A stretch of DNA of 18,465 nucleotides from Methanobacteriota archaeon (GCA_023399215.1 JAEWQJ010000054.1:1-18465); one strand, 5' to 3'; counted from the first letter of the stretch, positions 6,605-14,272 are shown. Numbers and translations are program-made. The notes: generated by a model from the sequence alone, not told the origin.

Positions 6605-7432
6605 TTACTTGAAGCGTTCAGCTCTTTTGAAGAGGTTTTCAGGGGAGCGGTCCACTTCGTCGCAGATGATCCTGTGGGGAATTGGGCCCGGAAGAATGGA
6701 GCAGGTCTGATTGTCCGTGCCCCGAAGTCCCCAGGTTTCGTCCGTGAGCAGAAAGTAGGAGTTTTCAAGCCTGACACCTTTTGCTTCCAGCGAGGAGAGG
6801 AAACGCGGATCGGACAGATCTTTCCTTATTTCTTCTGCGACTTTTACCTGCGTGCCCGGGCCTCCTTTTTTTATTAGATAAAACCGGTCATTCGAGAGGA
6901 TTTTATCCATTATACGGATAATCAACCTGTAGCAGGTCTTTTTATTCGTGGATTTTTCGTTGACTTTCTCCAGATAAAAGACATTACGCTCATTTTGGGC
7001 AATATCGGAAAGAATGTCTTCTCTCCGGGAAAAAGACACCACCTCACAGGTGGGAATATTCAGGAAAAATACCGGAAATTTTTTAGATAAACTGTCTGCA
7101 ATTGCCTGATTTACCTTTTCGCGTGGAATATATTCAAAATTAATGCTGAGATCCGGAAATTTCTTTTCGATTTCCGGCCTTTCCTTCTGGAAAACTTTTA
7201 CGGCCTCAGTAGAATCATTATAAATGGTAATGTCCCTGTCGCCTTCTGAAAAAATTTTAGTAAGGGTTACAGCAAAAGAAAGGGCCTCAAGTTCACATTC
7301 GAGATTATTTTTAGGGGTTCCGGGAACCTTTGTTGTAGACTGGTGGATCTGCTTGCCGTCCCGGAGCACAGTACAACCAATATAAGAGTCTTCGCCTTCA
7401 TTAAAAGAAGAATCACAGTAAACCTCAAACAT
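6605..7432 (-). CDS. RNase HI-like domain protein with uncharacterised C-terminal half
   Basis: A 275-residue protein. Residues 1 to about 118 show an RNase H fold with its acidic active-site set in the right order: D7 (VYCDSSFN), E47 (CELEAL), D73 (YNDSTEAV) and D113 (NQAIADSLSKK), corresponding to D10, E48, D70 and D134 of E. coli RNase HI. Such enzymes cut the RNA strand of RNA-DNA hybrids. The C-terminal ~155 residues, with DRFYLIKKGGPGTQVKVAEEI and LLTDETWGL, match nothing I recognise; they could bind nucleic acid or a partner. ATG at 7432 was chosen because AGGTGA lies eight bases upstream; an in-frame extension to 7492 lacks this. It is monocistronic. RNase HI activity is inferred from motifs only. 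Confidence 0.8.
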   Translation of the reverse strand: MFEVYCDSSFNEGEDSYIGCTVLRDGKQIHQSTTKVPGTPKNNLECELEALSFAVTLTKIFSEGDRDITIYNDSTEAVKVFQKERPEIEKKFPDLSINFEYIPREKVNQAIADSLSKKFPVFFLNIPTCEVVSFSRREDILSDIAQNERNVFYLEKVNEKSTNKKTCYRLIIRIMDKILSNDRFYLIKKGGPGTQVKVAEEIRKDLSDPRFLSSLEAKGVRLENSYFLLTDETWGLRGTDNQTCSILPGPIPHRIICDEVDRSPENLFKRAERFK

Positions 7433-7623
7433 ACTTATTTTCACCTGTTCAGTAGAAGATTTCATTGCAAACTGGATTAAAACGTAGGCCAAATGTATAA
7501 ACAGTAATCTGACAAGATGGACTACAAGATGGCAAATTAATAATTATGGCTATTGGTAAAATATGATATTAAAAATATATAACTTATAAGTAAAATAAAA
7601 AATCATGGCAAAGGGGAAATAAG

Positions 7624-7741
7624 CTAGAAGAAAAGCCAGGAAAGGGGAAAAGAAGAAAAGAAGGGTAAAAAGAACAAAACGGAGTAAAGAAAAAAGAGGG
7701 TAGGATAAAATAAACAAAAAAGGAAAAAAGAAAAGCTAAAA
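7624..7741 (-). terminator. Long pyrimidine (U-rich) tract after groEL
   Basis: Immediately past the groEL stop, the transcript strand is almost uninterrupted pyrimidine for about 115 bp, with many T runs (on the plus strand, long A/G runs such as AGGAAAAAAGAAAAG). Archaeal RNA polymerase terminates at serial T tracts, so this is a likely efficient, multi-site terminator for the chaperonin operon. The rest of the 7433-7741 gap is AT-rich and would hold the promoter of the RNase HI-like gene. Confidence 0.6.
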
Positions 7742-9352
7742 TTAGATGATAATTGTAGCTGCTTTTTCATCCTTTTCGTCATTGAAGTCCGTGACAAGAG
7801 CTTCAGTTGTAAGTACCATTCCAGCAATTGAAGCAGCATTCTGGAGGCCGCTTCTAACTACTTTTGTGGGGTCAATAACGCCTGCTTCAAAGAGGTCTTC
7901 AAAGACATCTTTCTTTGCATTGTACCCAAAGAGTTCGCGGGGTTCAGCCCTGATGGTTGCAACAACCTCAGCACCTTCCTTGCCTGCGTTTTCAGCGATC
8001 TGGCGTACAGGTTCCTCGATAGCTCTCTGGACTATTTTTACACCGATCTCTCTGTCGCCTTCAAGTTTCAGGGAGTCAAGAACGGCAGCTGCACGGAAAA
8101 GGCTTATTCCGCCCCCTATAACCACACCTTCTTCAACTGCGGCTTTTGTGGCATTGAGAGCGTCATCAATTCTCATCTTTTTCTCTTTCAGCTCGGTTTC
8201 GGTTGCAGCTCCCACCTTGATTACTGCGACCCCACCTCCTAACTTTGCCTGGCGTTTTTTAAGTTCGGTCTTCTTGTAATCCGTGTCAGTAATATTAATC
8301 TGAGCTTCGATGAGGCTGACCCTTTCCTTAATCTTTGCTTTATCGCCCTTGCCTTCCACAATAATAGTCTTGTGGTTGTCAATTGTGACTTTCCTGGCAC
8401 TTCCGAGCATATAATCATCGAATTCCTCAAGCTTCATGCCTTTGTCTTCGCTGATTACCTGACCGCCGGTCAGCACGGCAATGTCTTCAAGCATCTCCTT
8501 TTTCTCATTTCCAAATCCTGGAGCCTTGACAGCACAGACCCTCAGTGCTCCGCGAATGATATTCAGAATCAGGGCAGCCTGGGCATCTCCATCGACATCC
8601 TCGGCAATAATGAGTAGAGAACGGCCTTCAGAGGCGACTTTTTCAAGCACGGGAACGATCTGCTTCATGCTGTTGATTTTCTTGTCCGTGATCAGGATGT
8701 AAGGGTCCTCAAACTCGCAGACCATTTTCTCAGAATCAGTTGCCATATAAGGAGATACAAAACCTCTGTCGAACTGCATTCCTTCTACAACGTCCAGATT
8801 GGTCTCCATTGTTTTAGAGTCTTCAACCGTGATTACTCCGTTATAGCCGACTTTCTCCATGGCATCGGCGATCAAATTGCCAATCTCTTCATCGTTATTT
8901 GCAGAAACCGTAGCTACCTGTACGATCTTCTCCTTACCTTTTACCTCACTGCTCTTGCTCTTGAGATGGTCTACAACCTTTTCTGTTGCAATCTCAATAC
9001 CTTTCTTGACATCTATCGGGTTTGCTCCGGCACTGATATTTTTCAGGCCTTCCCGGATCATGCTCTGGGCAAGAAGAGTTGCAGTAGTTGTTCCATCTCC
9101 GGTATTATCCTGAGTTTTGGAAGCAACTTCTTTGACAAGCTTGGCCCCCATGTTTTCGAACTTGTCATGAAGCTCAATCTCCTTTGCAATGGTTACACCG
9201 TCATTTGTGACCACAGGTTTTGTACTTTTATCCAGTACAACATAACGTCCCTTTGGACCGAGAGTGATCTTGACAGTATTTGCAACTTTATCTACACCGT
9301 TTAAAAGTGCCTTTCTTGCATTTTCATCAAACACTATCTGCTTTGAAGCCAT
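7742..9352 (-). CDS. groEL: Group I chaperonin GroEL (60 kDa)
   Basis: A 536-residue group I (bacterial-type) chaperonin subunit, close to the usual 540-550. It forms the double heptameric ring that encloses and folds proteins with the GroES lid, using ATP in the cytoplasm. Visible hallmarks are the ATP site TLGPKGRYVV, D51 in VTNDGVTIAKEI, GDGTT at 85-89 (D86 equals E. coli D87), and the late equatorial segment IDDALNATKAAVEEGVVIGGG. The C-terminus ends AATIII and lacks the Gly-Gly-Met tail of E. coli GroEL. ATG at 9352 has AGGTGA about seven bases upstream. groES lies 147 bp before it in the same direction. Group I chaperonins are rare in archaea but known in Methanosarcina alongside the thermosome; transfer from bacteria is the accepted explanation. 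Confidence 0.98.
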   Translation of the reverse strand: MASKQIVFDENARKALLNGVDKVANTVKITLGPKGRYVVLDKSTKPVVTNDGVTIAKEIELHDKFENMGAKLVKEVASKTQDNTGDGTTTATLLAQSMIREGLKNISAGANPIDVKKGIEIATEKVVDHLKSKSSEVKGKEKIVQVATVSANNDEEIGNLIADAMEKVGYNGVITVEDSKTMETNLDVVEGMQFDRGFVSPYMATDSEKMVCEFEDPYILITDKKINSMKQIVPVLEKVASEGRSLLIIAEDVDGDAQAALILNIIRGALRVCAVKAPGFGNEKKEMLEDIAVLTGGQVISEDKGMKLEEFDDYMLGSARKVTIDNHKTIIVEGKGDKAKIKERVSLIEAQINITDTDYKKTELKKRQAKLGGGVAVIKVGAATETELKEKKMRIDDALNATKAAVEEGVVIGGGISLFRAAAVLDSLKLEGDREIGVKIVQRAIEEPVRQIAENAGKEGAEVVATIRAEPRELFGYNAKKDVFEDLFEAGVIDPTKVVRSGLQNAASIAGMVLTTEALVTDFNDEKDEKAATIII

Positions 9353-9499
9353 CTGTATTCACCTGGATTAAAGTCAAATAGAATCAAATCTTTTCTCAAA
9401 TTAAATTTGGAGAATTAAATTTGGATATACTCTTAAATTCCATGAATCAAATCTGAACACATTCATACTGATGTTCTTCAGGATCGGCCTCGTTCAACA

Positions 9500-9778
9500 T
9501 TATTCTTCAGCAATTGTTGCCAGAATATCCTTGAAGTCGACAAAAAGGTACTTTTCATCATCAATTTCAATTTCGTCTGACTGATACCCCCCGTAGATCA
9601 CACGGTCACCTTTCTTCAGGGGAAGCTCCTTTCCATCTTCAAAAGTCCCTACCGAAATAACAATACCTTCCTTTTTCTCCTGCCGTGCAGACTCCGGGAT
9701 ATAGATCCCGCCTTTTGTAACTTCTTGTTTCTTCTGATGCTTAAGCAAGACTCGTTCGCCAATAGGTTTGATAATCAC
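9500..9778 (-). CDS. groES: Co-chaperonin GroES (10 kDa)
   Basis: A 92-residue GroES, slightly shorter than the 97 residues of E. coli. It caps the GroEL ring as a heptameric lid. The beta-barrel core begins IIKPIGERVLL, the mobile loop that docks on GroEL spans about residues 16-31 and includes GGIYIPESA, and a roof-loop region and the closing strand YLFVDFKDILA follow. The start is GTG at 9778 with a strong AGGAGG site nine bases upstream. It is the first gene of a groES-groEL unit; the 147-bp spacer before groEL holds no gene, only a short duplicated AATTAAATTTGGA motif near 9400-9424. A divergent winged-helix gene lies across the promoter region. Confidence 0.97.
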   Translation of the reverse strand: MIIKPIGERVLLKHQKKQEVTKGGIYIPESARQEKKEGIVISVGTFEDGKELPLKKGDRVIYGGYQSDEIEIDDEKYLFVDFKDILATIAEE

Positions 9779-9857
9779 TTTATTGTTCCTCCTTATGTGT
9801 AAGTGACCCCATGTTAGCTGAACATTAACTGGTAGCTATGAGTCAGTATGGGATTAA

Positions 9858-9876
9858 TCAATATATTGAGCGCTCA
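9858..9876. promoter_or_regulatory. Palindromic promoter/operator region upstream of groES
   Basis: Two perfect palindromes overlap here: TCAATATATTGA (9858-9869), whose centre is a TATA-like core readable on both strands, and TGAGCGCTCA (9867-9876). On the minus strand the first is placed to act as the groES TATA box, with a start expected near 9835 and a leader of about 60 bases; the second would lie at the BRE/upstream side. Symmetric sequences touching the TATA box are where archaeal dimeric regulators commonly bind. No CIRCE element (TTAGCACTC-N9-GAGTGCTAA) is present. Confidence 0.5.
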
Positions 9877-9983
9877 TGCGCTTGACTATCTGCATATAAT
9901 GTGGAACTCATATTTAAAAGTTACTGGAAAAATAAGGATGATTCTCAAAAAATCGAAATGATGTCGACAAAATATAAAAAAAC

Positions 9984-9991
9984 TATATATA
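9984..9991 (+). promoter_or_regulatory. TATA box of the winged-helix regulator, probable leaderless transcript
   Basis: TATATATA lies about 25-28 bp before the ATG at 10016, so transcription should start at or within a few bases of the start codon. No ribosome binding site precedes the ATG, in contrast with most neighbours, which agrees with a leaderless mRNA. Confidence 0.55.
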
Positions 9992-10015
9992 CAAGATATC
10001 GTAAAATATACACTG

Positions 10016-10423
10016 ATGGTTCAACAGATAATCCTTAGATATCTTGAAAAACCGCACGTCAAAAGTCTGGAAGACGATCTTTTATGGTTGTGCGATAGCT
10101 TTGGCTTTTCTTCGGGTAGAGATACGGAAAATACCGCCACCAGGATAGTTTTTAGCTTGCTGGATAGGCTCTCAAATGATGAAATAACGTCCTCAGAGGC
10201 CCTTGCTGAAGACCTTGAGATGAAAATATCCAGAGTAAACCATCATCTAAGGAATCTTAATGACTCAGGTCTCCTTTACAGAAAAAAACGCCTGATATAT
10301 CTCCGCGGGGGAAGCCTGAAAGCTGCGGTAAAAGAGATGCGCAAAGACTCGGAAAGAATTTTTGATGAACTCGAAAGCATAGCTGAAGAAATAGATCTCA
10401 GTATAGGGATCAAAAATAGATGA
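10016..10423 (+). CDS. Winged-helix transcriptional regulator (ArsR/MarR-like)
   Basis: A 135-residue protein. A helical N-terminal part (including DDLLWLCDSFGF) precedes a winged helix-turn-helix: helices around residues 42-68 (ARIVFSLLDRLS, SSEALAEDLEM), a recognition helix around KISRVNHHLRNLNDSG (70-85) and a wing LLYRKKRLIYLRG. The C-terminal helix DSERIFDELESIAEEI probably dimerises. It should bind operator DNA; no ligand-binding cysteine cluster is evident. It is divergent from groES, so it is a plausible regulator of itself and the chaperonin genes, but this is inference from position. The start has no ribosome binding site and appears leaderless. ArsR-type and MarR-type labels are equally possible on sequence alone. 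Confidence 0.83.
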   Translation: MVQQIILRYLEKPHVKSLEDDLLWLCDSFGFSSGRDTENTATRIVFSLLDRLSNDEITSSEALAEDLEMKISRVNHHLRNLNDSGLLYRKKRLIYLRGGSLKAAVKEMRKDSERIFDELESIAEEIDLSIGIKNR

Positions 10424-10537
10424 GAAATTAAGATCAAACTAAATGAAGAAATGGATTAATTGAACCTGAAAAAAGTTTGATGATAAAACCTTGAACCGGA
10501 AAGAAATTCAACAATAAACTCATTTATTTCCTCAGCC

Positions 10538-11674
10538 GTGAATAGAGTATCCATAGTCCGCTGCCCTGATTATTCTAGTACAGAAAAAGCGATAGCTGAG
10601 GCTCTGGAGCTTCTCGGGGGCCTTGAGAATATAATCCGTCCCGGTGACAGCGTACTCCTGAAACCAAATATCCTTGCGGCTGCTTCTCCTGAAAATGCAG
10701 TAACCACTCATCCTTCAGTTGTAGCGTCAATGTGTAAGTTTGTGATTCAGGCAGGAGGAAGACCCGTAGTAGGGGACGGAGCCGGGATCTCAAGGCCAGG
10801 TGCCACCTCAAAAGCCCTGAAAGCTTCAGGTATAGAAGAAGCCGCCCGAAAAGCTGGAGCAAAGGTAGTAAATTTCGAAACCGCAGGCTTTACCCTGGTA
10901 GATGTCCCTGACCCCCTGCAATTCCGCAAACTATACATTGCAAACCCTGTTCTTGAAGCTGATGTAGTTATATCTCTCCCAAAATTAAAAACTCATGAAC
11001 TTACTTACTATACAGGCGCGGTCAAGAACTTTTTCGGAACTCTCCCTTTAAAGTGCCGAAAAGAGACACATCTCCTTGGAAAAAGGGATCTTTTTGGTGA
11101 AGCTGTTGCCGACCTTTATTCGGTTGTCAGGCCCAGCTTTGCAGTTATGGACGGGGTTATAGGCATGGAAGGAAACGGGCCATCTCATGGGAAGCCCGTA
11201 AATTCCGGAGTAATTCTGGCAAGCCAGGACTGTGTTTCCCTGGATATTGTTGCTGCGGAAATGATAGGTTTTGACCCCCTCAAAATTCCCACAACTGCAG
11301 GAGCCATGAAAAAAGGATTTGGAAATCAGTGCCCTGTTGTAGTCGGAACTCCACTAAAAGAAGTCAAAATGAAATTCAAACCATCCAGTGGAGGAGTCAG
11401 TACAGCCCCTTCCTTTCTTACCCGCACACTTGGCAAATACTATAAGATTTATCCCAGGATCAACAGAAGAAAATGCACTCACTGCGGAGCTTGCTATTTA
11501 AACTGCTCTCCCCACGCTATTGAGCGGCTCGAAGATGGGAGTTTTAAGATCAATGAGGAGAAGTGCATCCTGTGTTATTGCTGTCGTGAACTATGTCCCA
11601 GCAATGCGGTAGAAATTAAAAAATCGCTGCTTGCAAAGCTTTTGACAGAAAAAGAAAATTTAATCCGTAAATAA
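10538..11674 (+). CDS. DUF362 domain protein with C-terminal 2[4Fe-4S] ferredoxin domain
   Basis: A 378-residue protein. Residues 1 to about 290 form a DUF362 domain, recognisable from GDSVLLKPNIL, the THPSVV segment, GDGAG, VISLPKLKTHELTYYTGAVKNFFG and the DG-IGMEGNGP region. The C-terminal part has two complete [4Fe-4S] motifs: C313, C316, C319, C323 (followed by SP) and C343, C346, C349, C353 (followed by PS). An extra cysteine at 348 lies inside the second. It is probably a cytoplasmic iron-sulphur protein taking part in electron transfer; the reaction of DUF362 proteins is not established. The start is GTG at 10538 with no clear ribosome binding site, possibly leaderless. It is co-oriented with the regulator 114 bp upstream but need not be in its transcript. 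Confidence 0.9.
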   Translation: MNRVSIVRCPDYSSTEKAIAEALELLGGLENIIRPGDSVLLKPNILAAASPENAVTTHPSVVASMCKFVIQAGGRPVVGDGAGISRPGATSKALKASGIEEAARKAGAKVVNFETAGFTLVDVPDPLQFRKLYIANPVLEADVVISLPKLKTHELTYYTGAVKNFFGTLPLKCRKETHLLGKRDLFGEAVADLYSVVRPSFAVMDGVIGMEGNGPSHGKPVNSGVILASQDCVSLDIVAAEMIGFDPLKIPTTAGAMKKGFGNQCPVVVGTPLKEVKMKFKPSSGGVSTAPSFLTRTLGKYYKIYPRINRRKCTHCGACYLNCSPHAIERLEDGSFKINEEKCILCYCCRELCPSNAVEIKKSLLAKLLTEKENLIRK

Positions 11675-11861
11675 CGATTTAATGCTGCTGATTCTTCAGT
11701 CCAACTGCGTAAATCCTAAATGAATTATAAAAAATGTAAAACTTTTACCATAAACCCAACCAATCAAGCTTAATTTTTGGCTGCAGATGTTTATATCCAA
11801 ATTTAGCGGCGTTCCCTATTTGACAGTAAATTAATGCCTGTATCCGCCATCCGATTAAAGC

Positions 11862-12665
11862 TCAGAGATTGCCTGGCCGACTTTCTATTCTCTCTGCCTT
11901 CCAGTAAGGCTGGTATCCGTAGTAGCTGTACATTGCAGAAAGCCACTCACGGTTAGTTACAGGCCAGTGATCCTTATCAAAACCCTCTGCTTTTTCCAGG
12001 ACATCCCTGGGAATATCAAGCAAGATGGCATGATCGTGTAGTTTCATTTGAAGAGCCTGCCAGGGAATAGCAAATAGCTTACTGCCCAGGCCTAAAAATC
12101 CGCCAAAAGATAGTGCAGCGTATGCTACTCTTCCATCCTCAAGGTCGATCATTAATTCTTCAATCTTCCCAAGGTGTTCTCCTGCTTTATTGACAACCTT
12201 ATCCCCTTTTATCGTACTTGCTGACAAAAAATCCGGATTGTCCCTGCCTGTCATAGTTTCCATCCGGGTCATCCTTTCAGATTCGGCCTCTTCCGGCATT
12301 CCTGTTTGTACCTGCCAGTAAGGCTGGTACCCGTAGGAAGTATATGTTCCGGCGAGTTCTTCACGAGTCAGAGGCCAGTTGCCTTTTTCAAAACCTCCTG
12401 TCCTTTCCAGGGTTTCTTTAGTAATGCCAAGTAAGAAAGCGTGTTCGTGCAGCCTCAGGGTAAGAATTTGCCAGGGAATAACAAAAAATTTGTCGCCCAG
12501 ACCCATAAATTTGCTAAAAGACAATACTGCGTATGCTATCTTTCCACTTTGAAGGTCAATCATTAATTCTTCAATTTTCCCAAGGTCCTCTCCTGCCCTA
12601 TTGACGACCTTGCCCCCTTTTATCGTGCCTAATGATAAAAAATCCGGATCATCCTTATCTGCCAT
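11862..12665 (-). CDS. Protein of two tandem PRC-barrel domains
   Basis: A 267-residue soluble protein made of two similar halves repeating with a 137-residue period: each runs from D(D/N)PDFLS through TIKG.KVVN.AGE.LGKIEELMIDL and an FxxIPWQ-like segment to YGYQPYW. These are PRC-barrel domains, small beta-barrels found in ribosome-maturation, photosynthetic and stress proteins and thought to mediate protein contacts. The specific role is unknown; many methanogens carry such stand-alone PRC proteins. The start ATG at 12665 has GGGGAG about seven bases upstream; an in-frame GTG at 12722 is possible but lacks one. The gene is monocistronic and shares a 567-bp upstream gap with the divergent zinc-finger gene. 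Confidence 0.88.
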   Translation of the reverse strand: MADKDDPDFLSLGTIKGGKVVNRAGEDLGKIEELMIDLQSGKIAYAVLSFSKFMGLGDKFFVIPWQILTLRLHEHAFLLGITKETLERTGGFEKGNWPLTREELAGTYTSYGYQPYWQVQTGMPEEAESERMTRMETMTGRDNPDFLSASTIKGDKVVNKAGEHLGKIEELMIDLEDGRVAYAALSFGGFLGLGSKLFAIPWQALQMKLHDHAILLDIPRDVLEKAEGFDKDHWPVTNREWLSAMYSYYGYQPYWKAERIESRPGNL

Positions 12666-12763
12666 ATTCCAACTCCCCAAATATAAGGAGACGTCTGTCT
12701 CAAAACCTGCACCCTCAGACACAGTTCCAGAACATCCCCTTCCATAAATATTATTTTTTTGAT

Positions 12764-12775
12764 GTTATATATAAC
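12764..12775 (-). promoter_or_regulatory. Palindromic TATA element upstream of the PRC-barrel gene
   Basis: GTTATATATAAC is a perfect 12-bp palindrome placed to act as a TATA box for the minus-strand PRC gene, with an expected start near 12740 and a leader of about 75 bases. The remainder of the 12666-13232 gap is AT-rich; I see another TATA-like run (TTTATAAGTATAAAT, about 13050-13066) that may serve the zinc-finger gene, and no convincing gene. Confidence 0.5.
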
Positions 12776-13232
12776 TGCCGGAAACATGAAAAGTAATATT
12801 TTATGTTATTATGTAGGAATTTATGAATAAATATTATAAAGAGAAGATCTCAAAAAAGATTTTTTGAAAAAGCCTTGTTTTATGTTCTAGAATATCAACC
12901 TGGCAAACTGCTCCAAATACCTGAGGAGAGAATCTCCTGCGGAAAAATGTATTGAGAAAACTGGTAAATAAAAAAGAGAAATTTGGAGAGAAAAATTATT
13001 AATTCATTTCGAGAACCAAATTTTGAGGTTCTTAAATCCTTATTTAAAATAGTTTATAAGTATAAATTAGAACGCCTACTGATATTGAAAAATATAAAAA
13101 GTCAGCAATTAAGTTATAACCTTTTCCTTTTTATCTTTTTGAAAGGTCTTTTAAGCCAGAAAGATGAAAATAAGTATCAAAAAGATTTTTTGAGACAATG
13201 TTTCTGTAATCATACCTTTTAAAGGTGATAAG

Positions 13233-13451
13233 ATGCTTCATAGCTATATAGACACTGAATACGCTCCAGAAAAATGCTTTCATTGCCATGGAACCGGGTA
13301 CGCTAATGGCAGACTTTGTGAAGCTTGCGGGGGACATGGTGATGTACTCGTTGCTCAGCCTGCAATAGTATGTCCTCTTTGTAACGGTTCCGGAATTTCT
13401 GAGAATGGGACTTGCAGGGTATGTGGAGGAAGCGGCTGGGCTCTTCTTTGA
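13233..13451 (+). CDS. Small DnaJ-type zinc-finger protein
   Basis: A 72-residue protein that is almost entirely a DnaJ cysteine-rich domain. It has four CxxCxGxG-type repeats: C15-C18 (HGTG), C29-C32 (GGHG), C47-C50 (NGSG) and C61-C64 (GGSG). In DnaJ, repeats 1 and 4 bind one zinc and repeats 2 and 3 the other, and the domain helps hold unfolded substrates. There is no J-domain and no C-terminal substrate domain, so it cannot activate DnaK on its own. It might be a zinc-binding redox or chaperone accessory. The ATG has AGGTGAT about three to five bases upstream. It converges on the HNH/zinc-ribbon gene, with 66 bp between the two stops. Similar short proteins are often annotated only as hypothetical. 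Confidence 0.85.
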   Translation: MLHSYIDTEYAPEKCFHCHGTGYANGRLCEACGGHGDVLVAQPAIVCPLCNGSGISENGTCRVCGGSGWALL

Positions 13452-13517
13452 AAATAATTGTATAGACTATGGAATGAAAGGAGCAACTTAGAGGGAATCT
13501 CTGAATTTTCACGGAGC

Positions 13518-14120
13518 CTATCGATCTTGCCTTTCTCGAACCTCCGCTTTTCTTTCGTCAGGCAGGCAGTCAAAACAAGTTTCATAGTTTACTGACTTAT
13601 ATTTACTCCTGCATTTAGGACAGAGATTCATACCCCTGAGACTTGCAAAATGGCAGCGTTTGCAGAGTACAATTGCATTTGTTAGAGACTCGCATTCTTC
13701 CACTGCTTTTTTAGTTTCTTCTTCAATTAATTCTTTAATTCCGGTTTCTTCTAGCCATTCATGATAAAGCTTCTTGAAATTGCCTTCTTCTGAATCTTCA
13801 AGGAGAATTTCAATAAATTGCTCTTCAAGGCCTGTATGGTCAGGTTCGGTTTTATGTACGGTTGAAACTTTATGCCAGGACGGATGGCTTTTGTGACGGT
13901 GCTTGCCGGTAGGGATAGAATCGAACTTCTGGTACCTCTGCCTGTAAACCTCCCTGAACCTGGTATACGCAGCACTATAAATTTCGGAGCTAACCTGCGC
14001 CGGAGAAAAAGCTCTGGGAATGTGAATACATAAAGAGTCAGAAGACCCGCACCATTCACAGGTCTTACCTTTTAGAAACTCGGCTCTTTTTTCTTTCCAT
14101 TCCTTTGTGTTGCGTTTCAT
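13518..14120 (-). CDS. HNH-like / multi-zinc-ribbon protein
   Basis: A 200-residue protein with four Cys-x2-Cys knuckles: C21-C24 (TCEWCGSSDSLCIHIP), C153-C156 followed by H157 (LCKRCHFA), C167-C170 (CPKC) and C182-C185 (CFDC). The first knuckle plus IVLCKRCH resembles an HNH nuclease fold (Cys-Cys ... His ... Cys-Cys-His), but the central 'HH' seen in active enzymes reads HI here, so catalytic activity is doubtful. A long acidic, helical insert (roughly residues 95-145) separates the two halves. The C-terminal two knuckles look like an added zinc ribbon. ATG at 14120 has GAGGTG about five bases upstream. It could bind nucleic acid as a nuclease or as a structural zinc protein; I have no direct functional evidence. 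Confidence 0.75.
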   Translation of the reverse strand: MKRNTKEWKEKRAEFLKGKTCEWCGSSDSLCIHIPRAFSPAQVSSEIYSAAYTRFREVYRQRYQKFDSIPTGKHRHKSHPSWHKVSTVHKTEPDHTGLEEQFIEILLEDSEEGNFKKLYHEWLEETGIKELIEEETKKAVEECESLTNAIVLCKRCHFASLRGMNLCPKCRSKYKSVNYETCFDCLPDERKAEVRERQDR

Positions 14121-14174
14121 AGCGCCACCTCAATAGAGCTAACTAAAAATAGACTTTTTTACTTGGATAAGGTA

Positions 14175-14220
14175 AGAGAAAAAGTTGTGGTAAGAAAAAG
14201 TTGTGGTAAGAAAAAAGTTT
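14175..14220. repeat. Short 16-bp tandem repeat
   Basis: The motif AAAAAGTTGTGGTAAG occurs twice head to tail with a partial third copy. It lies in the 152-bp gap between the kinase stop and the start of the HNH-like gene. It is small and may be simple slippage. Confidence 0.7.
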
Positions 14221-14272
14221 TCCAAAACTGAGAGTCTAGGAAGGGCAGATATTTCAAAATTATAAGGCTTCA

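Noticed and set aside
7746..8279. Long plus-strand frame of 177 codons opposite groEL
   Set aside because: Shadow of the groEL codons; Ser/Ala/Pro-rich product with no start signal.
9781..9960. CIRCE heat-shock operator upstream of groES
   Set aside because: No TTAGCACTC-N9-GAGTGCTAA is present; the palindromes found differ in sequence and spacing.
12983..13222. Plus-strand 79-codon frame before the zinc-finger gene
   Set aside because: TTG start without a ribosome binding site, AT-rich low-complexity composition (Lys, Leu, Phe, Ile) and no recognisable motif.
13518..14120. Active homing endonuclease or defence nuclease
   Set aside because: The central HH of HNH enzymes reads HI and there are no defence or mobile-element genes nearby.
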